Source: Pseudovibrio sp. Ad37 (GTDB lineage: Bacteria > Pseudomonadota > Alphaproteobacteria > Rhizobiales > Stappiaceae). Taken from it: DNA of 64,000 bases. Position 1 is the stretch's first letter, and each line of letters opens with the position of its first letter. The notes below the pieces were generated by a model. That model worked only from the letters and a program-made list of their open reading frames with translations. It had not been told where the DNA came from and ran no database searches. Where the stretch lies: positions 29,692 to 93,691 of the forward strand of contig NZ_LMCF01000216.1 of NCBI RefSeq assembly GCF_001623075.1, given 5' to 3'. The position numbers and the translations under genes are program-made. This document shows positions 18,750 through 28,142 of the stretch, piece after piece.

Positions 18750-19469
18750 CTACTTCGCCGTCCCTGCGACCTCGATCGCAGCCGGTGCAACAGCAGCAAC
18801 CTGTCGTTTGCCTGCATCCTGCTGGCTGTTCAGTGCAGCGCGTTTGGCAGCGGCCTTTGCACGAGGGATGCGACCGACAGTATTGATAGACCAGCTGGTG
18901 ATCTGGGCGAGCACATTGTCTGAGGCAGCATTAAGTGCCGGAATTGCATCAGTGACCGTATCGCCAGTTGTCGGCACACTCGCCGCAAACACACGCATGC
19001 CGATGGAGCGGCCATCCCGGTCATCCACGATACGTGCAGCCACTTCCACATAGGCTTTGTCACCACCATCCACCTGCAGCTCAAAAGCCCGCAAAGTGGT
19101 TTGCAGTTGGTAGTCGATTAACAATCCCTGCCCCGGTTGCGAAACGCCGCGCAGCTTGCCGGTGTTCTCCAGCGTCTCAACAAGCTTCGCCTGGAACACT
19201 CGTGGCAGCGTGTCTGTCCATGCCACCTTCGGGAAGTAGGAGTAAATTGGGCCGCCACCCTGTGTCACAGCAATATTGCTCGTATCCAACGCCTGAAGAG
19301 CAACAGGTGTCGCCACAAGCATTTGATAATCAGAGGCACGGACTTTAACAGGAACATCGCGCGGCGCAGTCAAGCCATATAGAGCTTCAGGACCACTTGC
19401 CCCACACCCTGCAAGACCACCCAGCAGAACGGCACCAACAACGATTTTTTTAAGTGTCGAACCGAACAC
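18750..19469 (-). CDS. ABC-type transport auxiliary lipoprotein (Mla/Pqi type)
   Basis: About 239 residues if started at GTG 19469, which has GGAG six bases upstream and gives a compact lipoprotein signal peptide ending in the lipobox LAGC; an ATG at 19541 would add 24 residues of atypical leader. The mature part fits the ABC_trans_aux/PqiC family, with early strands around SDYQMLVATPVALQALDT. Such lipoproteins sit at the outer membrane and partner MCE proteins in lipid transport. The C-terminus is an Ala/Lys-rich tail. Last gene of the four-gene mla-type operon. Confidence 0.8.
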   Translation of the reverse strand: MFGSTLKKIVVGAVLLGGLAGCGASGPEALYGLTAPRDVPVKVRASDYQMLVATPVALQALDTSNIAVTQGGGPIYSYFPKVAWTDTLPRVFQAKLVETLENTGKLRGVSQPGQGLLIDYQLQTTLRAFELQVDGGDKAYVEVAARIVDDRDGRSIGMRVFAASVPTTGDTVTDAIPALNAASDNVLAQITSWSINTVGRIPRAKAAAKRAALNSQQDAGKRQVAAVAPAAIEVAGTAK

Positions 19470-19551
19470 GCCGAGCTCCAGCCTACTGCCATTAGCCACT
19501 CGCACGTTTTCGAGTCGCTTATCTACATTTTTGTCAAACATTCCAAAAAAC

Positions 19552-21489
19552 TCAACGCCGCTGCGCACCATTAAAGACAGGTGTGTCCGATCCGCCGAAA
19601 ATCACACGATTTGGGTTACGGTCAAAATTGTTCACAGCACGTCGAATTTCAATAAGTGTCTGGTTTAATTGCTGCATTGCTGCAGTAAAGTCCTGTCCGC
19701 CTTGCTGACTCAGTTTCAACAGGGCAGCAGAGATTGGCTCTGCCCGCAAAGCAAACGCATCCGCAACCTTGCGGATGGAGGCCGCAGCCTCAGTCGCTTC
19801 CTTGATAAAGCCCTGCCCATCAGCTGAAACCATACCGTCTACTTTCTCCAAAATCGTGTTCACACGAACGGAGGCAGCATTTAGATTGGTTGCAATGCTC
19901 TTCGCCTGATCAATCACTTTGTCGACATCCGGCACCTTCTTCTTCAGTTCCATAGTCATGTCATTGACGGACTTTGCAGCATTCTGGATTTCATCAATCG
20001 CCTTGGCAAGATCTGGAGTTTTCTCAGCAAGAGTGGTCGCCACCTTGTCAGCCGAAGCAACAATATTGGAAACCTTCGCAGGGTCGATGGCTTCCACAAT
20101 ACCATTGGTGTTGGAGATCAAAGAATTCGCATTGTCCATGGTCTCGCTCAGCTGATCAGAGGCAGCGCTCAGGTTCGTTCCAACTTCACGGGCCGAAACG
20201 ATCACACTGTCGATCTCTTTATTGCGCCCGGCAATGGTATTGCTTACTTCACGAATATTCGCTGTGGCAGCACCTGCATCATCAATAACTTTTGCGATCA
20301 CCTGATTTTTGTCAGAAAGCGTTTTGGTCACCGTCTCAACCGAGGTCACGATATTACCGACCTGCTCGGACTTTACCATACTCAGGATACGATTTGCATT
20401 CTTCGTGGTCAGCACAATCTCGTTGGAGGCCGTCTCAGCATTCTTCACGATACGGTCGATGGCGTCTTTATTCTTGGTCAGTTCAACAGTCAGCTGTCGC
20501 GCATTTTCAGCAACGACGGAAGCAGAGGAAAGCATGGTGTTGATATCGCCGCGACGCTCAGTCAGCACACCACCAAGATCAGACGCACCTTTCAAAATGC
20601 GCTCAACCTCTTCAGGCTTGACGGCTCCAATCACAGCTTCAATCTGATCAAGTTCATCGGAAAGCTCTGTCGTAAAGTTCACCAGCTGATCAGAGGCCAG
20701 CTTACCGTTGGCAATGATGTCACCAACACCATCCGCGGAGGCAGACAGTTTCTTGGTCATGGCCTCAACATTGGTGACGATCTCACCCAGTTTGTCCGGC
20801 GGTACATTCGCCAGCAGGTCTTCACCGCGATCAACCAGTTTGCCAATCCGGCCCGAGAGCCCCGTCAGCGCTTTACTTGTCTCCGTCACACCAGCAAGAA
20901 AATCATCAACGCCCTTGGCATTGTTTGCCAGCGCTTGGGTAAAGACCTCGACATTCTTTATGGTCTTTTCCACTTCGGGCCGCGCAGTCATCACCAGCTC
21001 ATCAATATGCGCCAGCGTGGAATCTGCCTTGCGCATGATGTCTTTGGCACCCTCCAGCAAATCCTCAAACTGGGACCTGCGTGCATACATGACCGGAATA
21101 GTATCAGCTGCTTTGGAGAACAACGCCGGACTGTCAGAAGAACCGCCGGACAGATCCACATAAGCCACGCCTGTCAATCCCGTAAACCCAAGAGACGCAA
21201 CAGTGTCACGGCGCAGCGGAGCATTGGCATCAACGCGCACAATCGCAACAACAAGCTTAGGATTTTCAGGATCGTACGTCAGCGCACTCACATCACCGAT
21301 CTTGATGCCGTTAAACAGCACCTGACCACCAATCGGCAGACCCGTGACTGCACCGGGGAAAATGATTTTGATATCACGCCGGCTTGAGCGGTCACCCGCA
21401 CTCAACAGCCAGAACGTAAACAGGAAGGCAATGCCAACAACAGTTAGAACGAATGCACCAATAGCGATATTATTTGCGCGGGTTTCCAT
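19552..21489 (-). CDS. MCE (MlaD-like) protein with long helical extension
   Basis: A 645-residue protein: one N-terminal membrane anchor (~10-32), an MCE beta-barrel domain (~38-115, with FPGAVTGLPIGGQVLFNGI), then ~500 residues of predicted coiled coil with heptad-like repeats (TEKTPDLAKAIDEI and similar). E. coli MlaD is about 180 residues, so this resembles the long Mce/PqiB/TGD2-like forms in which helices form a periplasmic tunnel or needle for lipids. A GAGGAGG ribosome site precedes the ATG. It is the substrate-binding/tunnel component of the operon's ABC transporter. Confidence 0.9.
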   Translation of the reverse strand: METRANNIAIGAFVLTVVGIAFLFTFWLLSAGDRSSRRDIKIIFPGAVTGLPIGGQVLFNGIKIGDVSALTYDPENPKLVVAIVRVDANAPLRRDTVASLGFTGLTGVAYVDLSGGSSDSPALFSKAADTIPVMYARRSQFEDLLEGAKDIMRKADSTLAHIDELVMTARPEVEKTIKNVEVFTQALANNAKGVDDFLAGVTETSKALTGLSGRIGKLVDRGEDLLANVPPDKLGEIVTNVEAMTKKLSASADGVGDIIANGKLASDQLVNFTTELSDELDQIEAVIGAVKPEEVERILKGASDLGGVLTERRGDINTMLSSASVVAENARQLTVELTKNKDAIDRIVKNAETASNEIVLTTKNANRILSMVKSEQVGNIVTSVETVTKTLSDKNQVIAKVIDDAGAATANIREVSNTIAGRNKEIDSVIVSAREVGTNLSAASDQLSETMDNANSLISNTNGIVEAIDPAKVSNIVASADKVATTLAEKTPDLAKAIDEIQNAAKSVNDMTMELKKKVPDVDKVIDQAKSIATNLNAASVRVNTILEKVDGMVSADGQGFIKEATEAAASIRKVADAFALRAEPISAALLKLSQQGGQDFTAAMQQLNQTLIEIRRAVNNFDRNPNRVIFGGSDTPVFNGAQRR

Positions 21490-21498
21490 GCATCCTCC

Positions 21499-22314
21499 TC
21501 ACACCCGTTTGAGGGCACGTGCCCCGCGGAAATAGGACTTAACCCAAGGGTGCTCCACCTGCATCATTTCCTCAATGGTTCCTTCAACCAGAACCCTGCG
21601 TTCACCCAAAACGGCAATACGGTCACAAATACTATGCAGACTATCCAGATCATGGGTCACCATGTAAACCGTAAGCCCCAGAGTTTCTTTCAGTTTTACA
21701 ATAAGATCATCAAAATCAGCCGCTCCGATCGGATCAAGACCGGAAGTGGGCTCATCCAGGAACAATAAGTCAGGGTCTAGCGACAATGACCGGGCCAGAG
21801 CAGCCCTTTTGATCATACCGCCAGAAAGCTCAGAGGGCAGCTTATCAGCCGCATCCAATGGCAGCCCGACCATCTCGATCTTCAGCAAAGCCAGTTCATC
21901 CCGCAAACGCGGCGACAGCTTCAAGTGCTCACGCATCGGCACCTGAATATTCTGCTTCACAGTGAGAGAGGAGAACAATGCTCCCTGCTGAAACAGCACC
22001 CCCCAACGCTGCTCAATCTCACGGCGTATGGCATCCGTTGCTTCGTCAAAATCCTGACCGAACACCTCAATGGAACCGGACTGTCGCGGCGTCAGCCCCA
22101 GCACAGCACGCATGAGCACGGACTTGCCCATGCCAGACGCGCCAACAAAGCCAAGCACTTCACCGCGGTAAACGTCCATGTTCAGGTTCTCAAGAACCAG
22201 TTTATTTCCAAAGCCGACGGTAACATCCCGCACCCGAAGCAAAACCTCCCGATCATCAGCCGCACGATGACCTGAGCCCAATCCATTCACCGGTCCAGAT
22301 TGTCCTTGTCCCAT
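21499..22314 (-). CDS. MlaF-type ABC transporter ATPase
   Basis: A 271-residue cytoplasmic ATPase. Walker A is GASGMGKS, the signature is LSGGMIKRAALARS and Walker B is LLFLDEPTSGLDP; the MIKR variant of the signature is characteristic of the MlaF/Ttg2A group. It drives lipid movement between the membranes together with the permease upstream and the MCE protein downstream. It starts 5 bases after the permease stop and ends 9 bases before mlaD, so the genes are translationally tight. Confidence 0.92.
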   Translation of the reverse strand: MGQGQSGPVNGLGSGHRAADDREVLLRVRDVTVGFGNKLVLENLNMDVYRGEVLGFVGASGMGKSVLMRAVLGLTPRQSGSIEVFGQDFDEATDAIRREIEQRWGVLFQQGALFSSLTVKQNIQVPMREHLKLSPRLRDELALLKIEMVGLPLDAADKLPSELSGGMIKRAALARSLSLDPDLLFLDEPTSGLDPIGAADFDDLIVKLKETLGLTVYMVTHDLDSLHSICDRIAVLGERRVLVEGTIEEMMQVEHPWVKSYFRGARALKRV

Positions 22315-22319
22315 ACTGG

Positions 22320-23468
22320 TTAAAACCCGATAGACGCGAAGAACACAGCAAAAACTCCATCCACCACGATGACCATAAATATAGCTTTCACAACAGAAAC
22401 AGTCGTATGACGCCCAAGTGACTCTGAGGAGCCCTCAACTTTCATACCTTCCATACACGCGATAAGCCCGATGATCAGGGCCATGAACGGCGCTTTCACA
22501 ATGCCAACCATCAATGTGTCGATAGTAACAGCAGCCTGCAGCTGTGCAATGAAGGAATGAGGCACGATGCCCAGATACCACCAGCAGGTCAGCCCTGCCC
22601 CAAATAACGCCGCGATGTTCGCCAGAAAAACGAGGATCGGAAGCGCAATCATCAGTGCCACCAGACGCGGCAGGATCAACACTTCAGTCACCCGCAAGCC
22701 GGTCACCTGAAGCGCATCAATCTCTTCCTGCATCTTCATGGAACCAAGCTCTGCCGTATACGCAGAACCGGATCGGCCAGCCACCATAATGGCAGTCAGA
22801 ATAACACCAATCTCACGCAGAACCAGAATGCCGGAGAGGTCCACCACAAAGATCTCAGCACCAAACTGCTTCAGATAAAACCCGCCCTGCTGCGCAATAA
22901 TTCCGCCGATCAGAAAGCTCATCAGACACACAATCGGAACCGCACCCATGCAGGAGCGCTGAAACTGAACGCCAATTGAAATTGGCCGTAGCCGGCTTGG
23001 ATGCGTCGCTGCCGCTGTGATAATCGCGGTCAGGCTACCCAGCATTGCCAGAACGTCACGCGTATCACGACCCAGCTGGCGCGTCGCCTCCCCCACGTCC
23101 TCCAGATAATTGACGAAAGAGTTACCAGAGTGTTCTTCGGCAGGATTATCGACGTCTTCCCGGTCAACTTCCTTCAGCAAGATGTCAAAACGCTCATCCT
23201 CATAGATGAACTTGACCTCTCGCCCCTGTTCGGCTTGCTCCATCTGGAACCGCTGCAGCAACCAGGCACCAGCCGTATCGAGAAAACTAACCGCTTTTAA
23301 ATCCACACAAATTACGGAATGACTGAGTCCGGACGCGGTCTGATTGATGAGTTTTTCGCAAGTAGAACCCTGCCGGATGCCCCAGGCACCGGAAGCCGTG
23401 AGCAAAAGTAACGTACCGTCTTCGGCAGTTACCAGGTCCGGCGCATCCATTTTATCAGTCAGCTTCAT
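22320..23468 (-). CDS. MlaE-type permease with N-terminal STAS-like domain
   Basis: A 382-residue protein when started at ATG 23468 (AGGG upstream); the open frame reaches 23549 but overlaps the divergent dgcN leader. Residues ~1-110 form a STAS/MlaB-like domain (VICVDLKAVSFLDTAGAWLL), so the MlaB function is fused. Residues ~130-382 are the MlaE permease with five or six membrane segments and the EIGVILTAIMVAGRSGSAYTAELG coupling-helix region (core VAGRSGSA). This is the fused MlaB-MlaE form common in alphaproteobacteria. First gene of the operon. Confidence 0.9.
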   Translation of the reverse strand: MKLTDKMDAPDLVTAEDGTLLLLTASGAWGIRQGSTCEKLINQTASGLSHSVICVDLKAVSFLDTAGAWLLQRFQMEQAEQGREVKFIYEDERFDILLKEVDREDVDNPAEEHSGNSFVNYLEDVGEATRQLGRDTRDVLAMLGSLTAIITAAATHPSRLRPISIGVQFQRSCMGAVPIVCLMSFLIGGIIAQQGGFYLKQFGAEIFVVDLSGILVLREIGVILTAIMVAGRSGSAYTAELGSMKMQEEIDALQVTGLRVTEVLILPRLVALMIALPILVFLANIAALFGAGLTCWWYLGIVPHSFIAQLQAAVTIDTLMVGIVKAPFMALIIGLIACMEGMKVEGSSESLGRHTTVSVVKAIFMVIVVDGVFAVFFASIGF

Positions 23469-23576
23469 CACGGGACCCTGCGCCCTATAATCCAAAAATC
23501 CTATTGATCCTATACAGCTTTCTGTAGTGTGTCGTCTAGTAATCCTCATTCAGCCACAAGTACAACGGATAAAATT

Positions 23577-24590
23577 ATGTCTATTTCTAAGCCATATCTA
23601 TTATTTCTTGGGGACGTAAAAGACGAGCTGGCAGCAAAAACTGCACATGGCGTACTTGATTGGCGACCAGAGTGGTGCCTTGGCCAAATTACACTCCCGG
23701 GCTGTAAAGCCCACACGACCCTGTCAGAGATGAGTCTTACCGACGCCACAGAGGCAGGCGCAAAGACCATGGTCATCGGCTGCGTCAATGCAGGTGGCAT
23801 CCTGCCTGATCACTGGATTGAAACCATCGTCGATGCACTCAACCATGGGCTCGATATCGCAGCAGGCCTGCATATCGAGCTTGGCAGCATTCCCGCCATC
23901 GCCGAAGCGGCTGCAAAAAACAATCGTAAACTCCATGACCTGCGCTTTACAGACCTCACCTTTCCAACAGGCAAAGGCGACAAGCGCTCAGGCAAACGCC
24001 TTCTGACAGTTGGCACTGATTGCTCCGTCGGCAAGAAATACAGCGCACTCGCTCTACAAAAAGGCCTAGCAGACCGCAACATCAGCTCAGATTTCTGCGC
24101 AACCGGCCAGACCGGCATCCTCATTGCTGAACGCGGTGTTGCCATTGACTCTGTCGTCTCAGACTTCATCTCCGGCGCTGCTGAGCACATCAGTCCAGCC
24201 ACCAAAGACGACCACTGGGATGTGATCGAAGGTCAAGGCGCATTGCATCACCCATCCTTCGCCGGTGTCTCCCTCGGCCTGCTCCATGGCTCACAACCAG
24301 ACGCTTTTGTAGTCTGTCATGAGCCAACCCGTTCCACCATGCGCGGTGTGCCTGCACCCATTCCATCTACTCAGGACGTCATTGACCTGACAATACAACT
24401 GGGCCGTCTTACCAATCCGGACATCCGCTGTGTCGGCTTAGCCATCAACACCATGATGCTTTCTGAAAATCATGCAAAAAACCTGATTGAAGAGCTGGGG
24501 GAAGCGCATAAACTGCCCGCAACTGACCCTGTCCGCTTCGGGACCGATCCAATCATTGATCATATTTGCGCGGAGTTTAAACTGGTTTGA
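23577..24590 (+). CDS. dgcN: D-amino acid N-acetyltransferase DgcN (DUF1611)
   Basis: A 337-residue DUF1611 protein. The P-loop-like block VGTDCSVGKKYSA (residues ~145-157), ATGQTGILIA and EGQGALHHPSFAGVSLGLLHG (core EGQGALHHPS) are the family hallmarks. DgcN acetylates D-glutamate and other D-amino acids as the first step of their catabolism. The next gene encodes the partner racemase DgcA, overlapping by the stop codon, which makes the assignment firm. ATG 23577 is preferred to the longer frame from 23529. Divergent from the mla-type operon. Confidence 0.88.
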   Translation: MSISKPYLLFLGDVKDELAAKTAHGVLDWRPEWCLGQITLPGCKAHTTLSEMSLTDATEAGAKTMVIGCVNAGGILPDHWIETIVDALNHGLDIAAGLHIELGSIPAIAEAAAKNNRKLHDLRFTDLTFPTGKGDKRSGKRLLTVGTDCSVGKKYSALALQKGLADRNISSDFCATGQTGILIAERGVAIDSVVSDFISGAAEHISPATKDDHWDVIEGQGALHHPSFAGVSLGLLHGSQPDAFVVCHEPTRSTMRGVPAPIPSTQDVIDLTIQLGRLTNPDIRCVGLAINTMMLSENHAKNLIEELGEAHKLPATDPVRFGTDPIIDHICAEFKLV

Positions 24591-25570
24591 CCTGTCGCCT
24601 GTCTATTGAAGCTGAAACATTCCCAATTGCGGGAAGCTTTACCATTGCCCGCGGTTCCCGCACAGAAGTAAACGTCCTCACCGCCACACTCACACAGGAC
24701 GGTCACACAGGCCGCGGTGAGTGTGTCCCTTACCCACGTTATGGCGAAAGCGTTGAGAGCGTCACCGCTCAAATCGAAGCGGTGCGTGGAGCTATTGAAG
24801 CTGGTGTCTCTATCGAAGAGCTGCAAAGCCTCATGCCCGCAGGTGCAGCCCGCAACGCAGTGGACTGCGCTCTGTGGGACCTGTCAGCCAAACGCCAGAG
24901 CTCCACTGTAGCCGAGTTGGTGGGCATCAAGTCCCAGCGCATTTTGGAAACCGCCTACACCATCTCTGTCGGCACACCGGAGAAGATGGCGACCGACGCT
25001 TCAAAAGCAGCAAGCCGCCCTCTCCTCAAAGTCAAACTCGCAGGTGATGGCGATGTTGAACGCATCGCAGCTGTCAGACAGGCCGCACCAAACAGCAAGC
25101 TAATCGTCGATGCCAACGAAGGCTGGTCAGAAGATAATCTGGAAGCCAACATCAAAGCCTGTCAGCAGGCAGGTGTTGGGCTGGTGGAACAGCCTTTGCC
25201 AGCGGGCAAAGATGGTGTTCTGGCAGAAGTGGAACACCTTATCCCGATCTGCGCAGATGAAAGCCTGCACACCTCAGCAGACCTGGAGAGCCTCCGCAAT
25301 CGCTACTCAGCCATCAACATCAAGATCGACAAGACCGGCGGTCTCACTGAAGGCCTGAAGCTGCTGCGCAAGGCGGAAGAGATGGACTACGTCATCATGG
25401 TCGGCTGCATGCTCGCCACATCTCTCGCCATGGCGCCTGCCATGCTGCTGGCGCAAAATGCAGAGTTTGTTGATTTGGACGGGCCTCTATTACTTGCCAA
25501 GGACCGCGAGCACGCAATCCAGTTTGACGGCAGCCTGATGCATCCGCCTTCCCCGCAACTTTGGGGCTAA
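24587..25570 (+). CDS. dgcA: N-acetyl-D-amino acid racemase DgcA (enolase superfamily)
   Basis: A 327-residue member of the enolase superfamily (muconate lactonizing/dipeptide epimerase group). The KxK acid/base pair lies in LLKVKLAGD, the metal ligands in IVDANEGW, VEQPLP and CADESLH, and the opposite-face Lys in INIKIDKTGG. It converts the N-acetyl-D-amino acid from DgcN to the L form before deacetylation. The start is TTG overlapping the dgcN stop (ttga), so translation is coupled. Without the neighbour it would be called a dipeptide epimerase. Confidence 0.86.
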   Translation: MTCRLSIEAETFPIAGSFTIARGSRTEVNVLTATLTQDGHTGRGECVPYPRYGESVESVTAQIEAVRGAIEAGVSIEELQSLMPAGAARNAVDCALWDLSAKRQSSTVAELVGIKSQRILETAYTISVGTPEKMATDASKAASRPLLKVKLAGDGDVERIAAVRQAAPNSKLIVDANEGWSEDNLEANIKACQQAGVGLVEQPLPAGKDGVLAEVEHLIPICADESLHTSADLESLRNRYSAINIKIDKTGGLTEGLKLLRKAEEMDYVIMVGCMLATSLAMAPAMLLAQNAEFVDLDGPLLLAKDREHAIQFDGSLMHPPSPQLWG

Positions 25571-25581
25571 TCACAAGCATG

Positions 25582-25618
25582 AAAAAGGCGGCTCTCAAAT
25601 CGAGGCCGCCTTGTTTTT
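25582..25618. terminator. Bidirectional terminator
   Basis: A-run, stem GGCGGC (25587-25592) and GCCGCC (25605-25610), then T-run. Lies between the convergent dgcA and MFS genes. Confidence 0.85.
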
Positions 25619-26796
25619 TAAACGCGCTTGGTAACCAGCATAAGCGTCAGCACACCGACACAGCAGATCCCCGCCATCAGATAGAAGGCATAGGCTTGTT
25701 CAACCGCATAGAGCCAGCCGCTGGCAATACCACTCACGCCCATCACCACACCAAAGGCTGTTTGTGTCAGCCCCTGAGCCGTGCCAAGGCGTTTGCTTGA
25801 TACCAGTTTGGACGTGTAGGCAACCATGCCCAGAAACACCATGCCAAAGCTACCAGCATGCAAAAGCTGAAGCAAAACAGCGGACCACGTCTCTGTTGCA
25901 TAAGGGAACAGCAACCAGCGGATGATGCTCGCAACACCGCCCGTGACCATCAATCCCCAGGCTCCCAGGTGGCGCATGAAGAAGGAGCCCCAAACAAAAA
26001 TCCCAATCTCTGCCAGAGTACCGATCGCCCATAATCCACCGACCATCGCATCGCTGATGCCCACAGACAGCCAGAAGATGCTGGCGAAGGCATAAAGCGC
26101 AGAGAAGCTGCCAAGCAACAAACCACCAGATAACACCACAAGCAGGAACTGCGGATCGCGCAATTCCTCGGCGGCCCAAACGCTTTCTTTGCTTGAGCTT
26201 CGGCTTTCGGACGGCATGCCGGGCAACAAAACAGACGTCAGCGCCAACACACCAAGGCTGCCAACAGTCAGAAACAGCAGTTCAGCGGGCTCTCCGAATG
26301 TCAGATACCAACCACCGATCAGTGTTGCCACCACAAACGCAATAGAACCCCATGATCGCATAGGTCCGTAATTCAGGCCAAGAGTGCTCACAGTTTCATA
26401 GGCATATGCATCCTGCAGCGGCTGGATAGGCGTGTAGAAAATGGAGAGGAAAACAACCAGTCCAATGACAGTCCAATAGTCACTGGAGTAGATCAGCGCC
26501 CAAAAGGAGATCAGCGCAATAACACTGAACAGCGCCATGGAATGACGCCTGCGCCCTGCACGATCCGAGATGCTCGTCATTAACGGAGTTGCAAAGATGC
26601 GGACGATATTAGGCAAGGCAATCACCAATGCGATCTGCACAGGGGTGAAGTTAATATCCTTTAGAAAAAGCGGAAAGTACGCAAGAAAGAAGGCGTTCGC
26701 AAAATTAAACGCTGCAAACAAACCACTCACGCCTGTTGCAATCCAGAATAGGTTACTGGCTTTCCCTAATGAGGAAGTTCTTCTGGGCATAGTCAT
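25618..26796 (-). CDS. MFS transporter, HcaT/MFS_1-like group
   Basis: A 392-residue inner-membrane transporter with about 12 hydrophobic segments. The central signature LNYGPMRSWGSIAFV (residues ~140-155) is characteristic of the phenylpropionate transporter (HcaT)/nucleoside-like MFS_1 group. Substrate unknown. It converges on dgcA and might serve uptake for that pathway, but it is transcribed separately. Confidence 0.83.
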   Translation of the reverse strand: MTMPRRTSSLGKASNLFWIATGVSGLFAAFNFANAFFLAYFPLFLKDINFTPVQIALVIALPNIVRIFATPLMTSISDRAGRRRHSMALFSVIALISFWALIYSSDYWTVIGLVVFLSIFYTPIQPLQDAYAYETVSTLGLNYGPMRSWGSIAFVVATLIGGWYLTFGEPAELLFLTVGSLGVLALTSVLLPGMPSESRSSSKESVWAAEELRDPQFLLVVLSGGLLLGSFSALYAFASIFWLSVGISDAMVGGLWAIGTLAEIGIFVWGSFFMRHLGAWGLMVTGGVASIIRWLLFPYATETWSAVLLQLLHAGSFGMVFLGMVAYTSKLVSSKRLGTAQGLTQTAFGVVMGVSGIASGWLYAVEQAYAFYLMAGICCVGVLTLMLVTKRV

Positions 26797-26968
26797 TGGA
26801 AAACACTACAAATGGGGGTGGAGAGTACCCGGGGAAGTGGATGGGAAGGGATACTCCTATCACTTGTGCTAATAGGGACTATCCAAATCAATGTAAACCA
26901 ATTATTAGCCGTAGAATCTGTTATATAAACTTGTAGTATTATCTTAGTTAGTTATGAAGGAGCCACTT

Positions 26969-28078
26969 ATGGCTGGCAACAACCGAAAGGTCCTTTTGAG
27001 CCCCGAGGAATTTGATGCCATCAAAAGCGCACTCTCTGAGACTGATAGAGGCCGCGCTTTCCTTCATGATCACCTCACACTAAACAGATCCGCCGAAACA
27101 GCAGACCTTCTGGAAGCTGTGCGACGACTTGAAAAAACATTGGTTGAGCGCGAACTGCCATCTGAGATGGAAACATATCGCCTGCACACCTATGAAATGT
27201 ATGAGGCAATTGAGCGAACGAAGGACGAAATCTCAAAGATCAAGCTGGAAAATGCCGACAATAATCGCTTTTCAGCTGCCTCTGACGAGTTAGATGCAAT
27301 CGTCACATCTACAGAAAGTGCAACACAGGTCATTCTGGAGTCCTCCGAAGCTATTCAGGATTTGGTGGACAAGCTCCGTGCGTCCGGCGCAGAAGATGCC
27401 CCATGCGACGCCATTGAAGAAATGGCCATGGAAATTCTGATGGCATGTTCCTTCCAGGATCTGACAGGACAGCGCATCAACAAAGTGGTGAAGGCCCTTC
27501 ATTACCTTGAAGGCCGCATCTCCAAGATGATCCGCATCTGGGGTGTAAACCTGGCTGATGAAGATCGCCCGGAAATCAATTTGGATGAGCCGCGTGATGA
27601 AGATGATCGTCATATAGACAAGCGCCCGGATGCCCACTTGCTCAACGGCCCGCAAATGGATGGTGCAGGCGTTGATCAAGCGGACATTGACGCCATGTTT
27701 GATGCAACACCTGCCTTGATCGAAGAAGCGCTGAACGAAAACGTCGTTCAGTTTGCTGCTGAAACACGAGCAGAAGCAGTCCAGCAGGAAGAGGACAAAG
27801 CAGAAGAGCCCGCCGAGGAACCTGCTGAAGTCTTTGAACTTGATGATGTAGAAGAAGAGCTGAACGCTGTCGAAACGCCTCAAGTCGCGTTGATCGAGGA
27901 CGACGACCTCATCGTCACCAACGACGATACGCCAGTCGAGACGGACACCGCGACAAAGCAGGACGACGCGCTGATCGAGATCGAGGGGCAGTCGCCTCCG
28001 CTCACCTCCCCAAGAGGCAGCAATTCCGACCCGCTCCATCACCTCTCAACAGGAGAGCGCCTCGCACTCTTCTCATAA
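26969..28078 (+). CDS. CheZ-like protein phosphatase with FliM-type motif
   Basis: A 369-residue acidic, helical protein started at ATG 26969 with GAAGGAG upstream. A long helical hairpin (~50-200) carries MACSFQDLTGQRINKV; the Gln at residue ~163 corresponds to the catalytic Gln of CheZ, which dephosphorylates CheY-P. Around residues 235-244 VDQADIDAMF closely resembles the CheY-P-binding peptide of FliM (LSQDEIDALL type). The remaining ~120 residues are very Glu/Asp-rich and probably disordered. It likely tunes a CheY-like response regulator; no che or fli genes are in the window. Confidence 0.8.
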   Translation: MAGNNRKVLLSPEEFDAIKSALSETDRGRAFLHDHLTLNRSAETADLLEAVRRLEKTLVERELPSEMETYRLHTYEMYEAIERTKDEISKIKLENADNNRFSAASDELDAIVTSTESATQVILESSEAIQDLVDKLRASGAEDAPCDAIEEMAMEILMACSFQDLTGQRINKVVKALHYLEGRISKMIRIWGVNLADEDRPEINLDEPRDEDDRHIDKRPDAHLLNGPQMDGAGVDQADIDAMFDATPALIEEALNENVVQFAAETRAEAVQQEEDKAEEPAEEPAEVFELDDVEEELNAVETPQVALIEDDDLIVTNDDTPVETDTATKQDDALIEIEGQSPPLTSPRGSNSDPLHHLSTGERLALFS

Positions 28079-28100
28079 TTGAGACAGGAAACCAGAATTT

Positions 28101-28142
28101 CGAAAGCCGTTTGCCTCCTTTTCAGCGCAAACGGCTTTTTTC
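28101..28142. terminator. Terminator after the CheZ-like gene
   Basis: Stem AAGCCGTTTGC (28104-28114) and GCAAACGGCTT (28127-28137), followed by a T-run; also lies at the 3' end of the convergent dehydratase gene. Confidence 0.88.
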
